64,000 nucleotides of DNA from Tabrizicola sp. GTDB taxonomy: Bacteria > Pseudomonadota > Alphaproteobacteria > Rhodobacterales > Rhodobacteraceae. The stretch's first letter is position 1; each line of letters starts with the position of its first letter. Positions 63,731 through 64,000 of the stretch are shown here, one piece after another. A program made the position numbers and the translations under genes. The notes beneath the pieces were generated by a model. It saw only the letters and a program-made list of their open reading frames with translations, searched no databases and had not been told where the DNA came from. The stretch is from the NCBI RefSeq assembly GCF_016792905.1, contig NZ_JAEULP010000046.1:1-64000 (forward strand), read 5' to 3'.

Positions 63731-64000
63731 TCAGTCCGGCGCCTGCGCCACCAGCACCTTGTCGATGCGGCGGCCGTCAAGGTCGATCACCTCGAACCGG
63801 TAGCCCTCGGCGGTGAAGCTGGCGCCCAGTTCGGGGATCCGGCCCAACTGGTGCAGGATCAGCCCGGCGACCGTGTCGTATTCCCCGGCCATCCCGCGCG
63901 GGAGGCCCAGCCGGTCGCAGAATTCGTCTACCGGCATCCAGCCCGCGACGAGATAGCTGCCGTCCTCGCGGGTGACGATGGCGGGTTCGTCGGGCTCGCT
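63731..64000 (-). CDS. CorC/HlyC-type CBS-domain protein, C-terminal fragment
   Basis: The last 89 residues before TGA at 63731. The frame is open at the window edge, so the N-terminal part lies outside. AGWMPVDEFCDRLGL, EYDTVAGLILHQLGRIPELG and YRFEVIDLDGRRIDKVLV are the CorC_HlyC transporter-associated domain, found after CBS pairs in hemolysin-like or magnesium/cobalt efflux proteins. Whether membrane DUF21 segments precede it cannot be seen. Confidence 0.85.
   Translation of the reverse strand, partial: SEPDEPAIVTREDGSYLVAGWMPVDEFCDRLGLPRGMAGEYDTVAGLILHQLGRIPELGASFTAEGYRFEVIDLDGRRIDKVLVAQAPD

Overview
The window is 64 kb of high-GC chromosome (roughly two thirds G+C by eye) from an alphaproteobacterium, most likely a Rhodobacteraceae member (Rhodobacter/Tabrizicola/Gemmobacter-like). 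This is inferred from the gene families, the very tight ATGA-coupled operons, the surE-pcm-nlpD order, the Rhodobacterales-style intergenic repeats ending in GATATTTG, and the many catabolic operons each led by its own ABC transporter or regulator. No rRNA, tRNA or CRISPR array was seen.

Layout. 1-1340: the tail of an IS3-family transposase that has cut into a small decayed phage-like patch (HNH-like and HTH-like short genes). 1717-13676 (minus strand): one long sugar-type catabolic region. It holds a solute-binding protein, two permeases, a UgpC/MsmX-like ATPase, GMC oxidoreductase, SDR, a second GMC oxidoreductase and a Dabb protein, followed by DUF993, a LacI regulator and a glycerate 2-kinase. 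13892-19775: a LacI regulator facing a four-gene minus-strand operon (Gfo/Idh dehydrogenase, CoA-transferase, enoyl-CoA hydratase, aldehyde dehydrogenase). 19880-26638: a complete meta-cleavage lower pathway for homoprotocatechuate (hpaR, hpaF, hpaE, hpaD, a second unrelated ring-cleavage dioxygenase, hpaG, hpaH, hpaI). 26707-29562: a kynureninase-like/kynurenine-formamidase-like fusion and an inositol-monophosphatase-family enzyme. 29563-30259: a repeat-rich gap.

30260-41651: amine-catabolism-like genes. A cytochrome P450, a glutamine-synthetase-like ligase and a [2Fe-2S] ferredoxin form one operon that diverges from a class-I glutamine amidotransferase. A GntR regulator follows. A second operon (IclR, class-III aminotransferase, HDAC-like amidohydrolase, metallo-hydrolase) diverges from a PuuC-like aldehyde dehydrogenase plus a Tm-1-like protein. 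41847-47647: a BMP-type nucleoside/base ABC transporter with a cytosine-deaminase-like amidohydrolase.

47973-52980: a transmembrane Ser/Thr kinase with PDZ-like periplasmic modules, a 60-aa ORF, and two paralogous secreted proteins that join a LysM domain to a type-3 solute-binding domain. No permease accompanies them. This is my best candidate for an undescribed system, possibly an envelope signalling module. 53133-60258: a BetI-like TetR regulator, then the myo-inositol cluster iolR-iolC-iolD-iolE-iolB with a recognisable GGAA-N6-TTCC operator. 60549-60701: a 50-aa His-rich secreted peptide bracketed by two near-identical stem-loops. 60968-63645: surE-pcm-nlpD housekeeping operon. 63731-64000: the C-terminal end of a CorC/HlyC-type CBS protein.

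All assignments come from reading the translated sequence and recalled family motifs. No database search was run.
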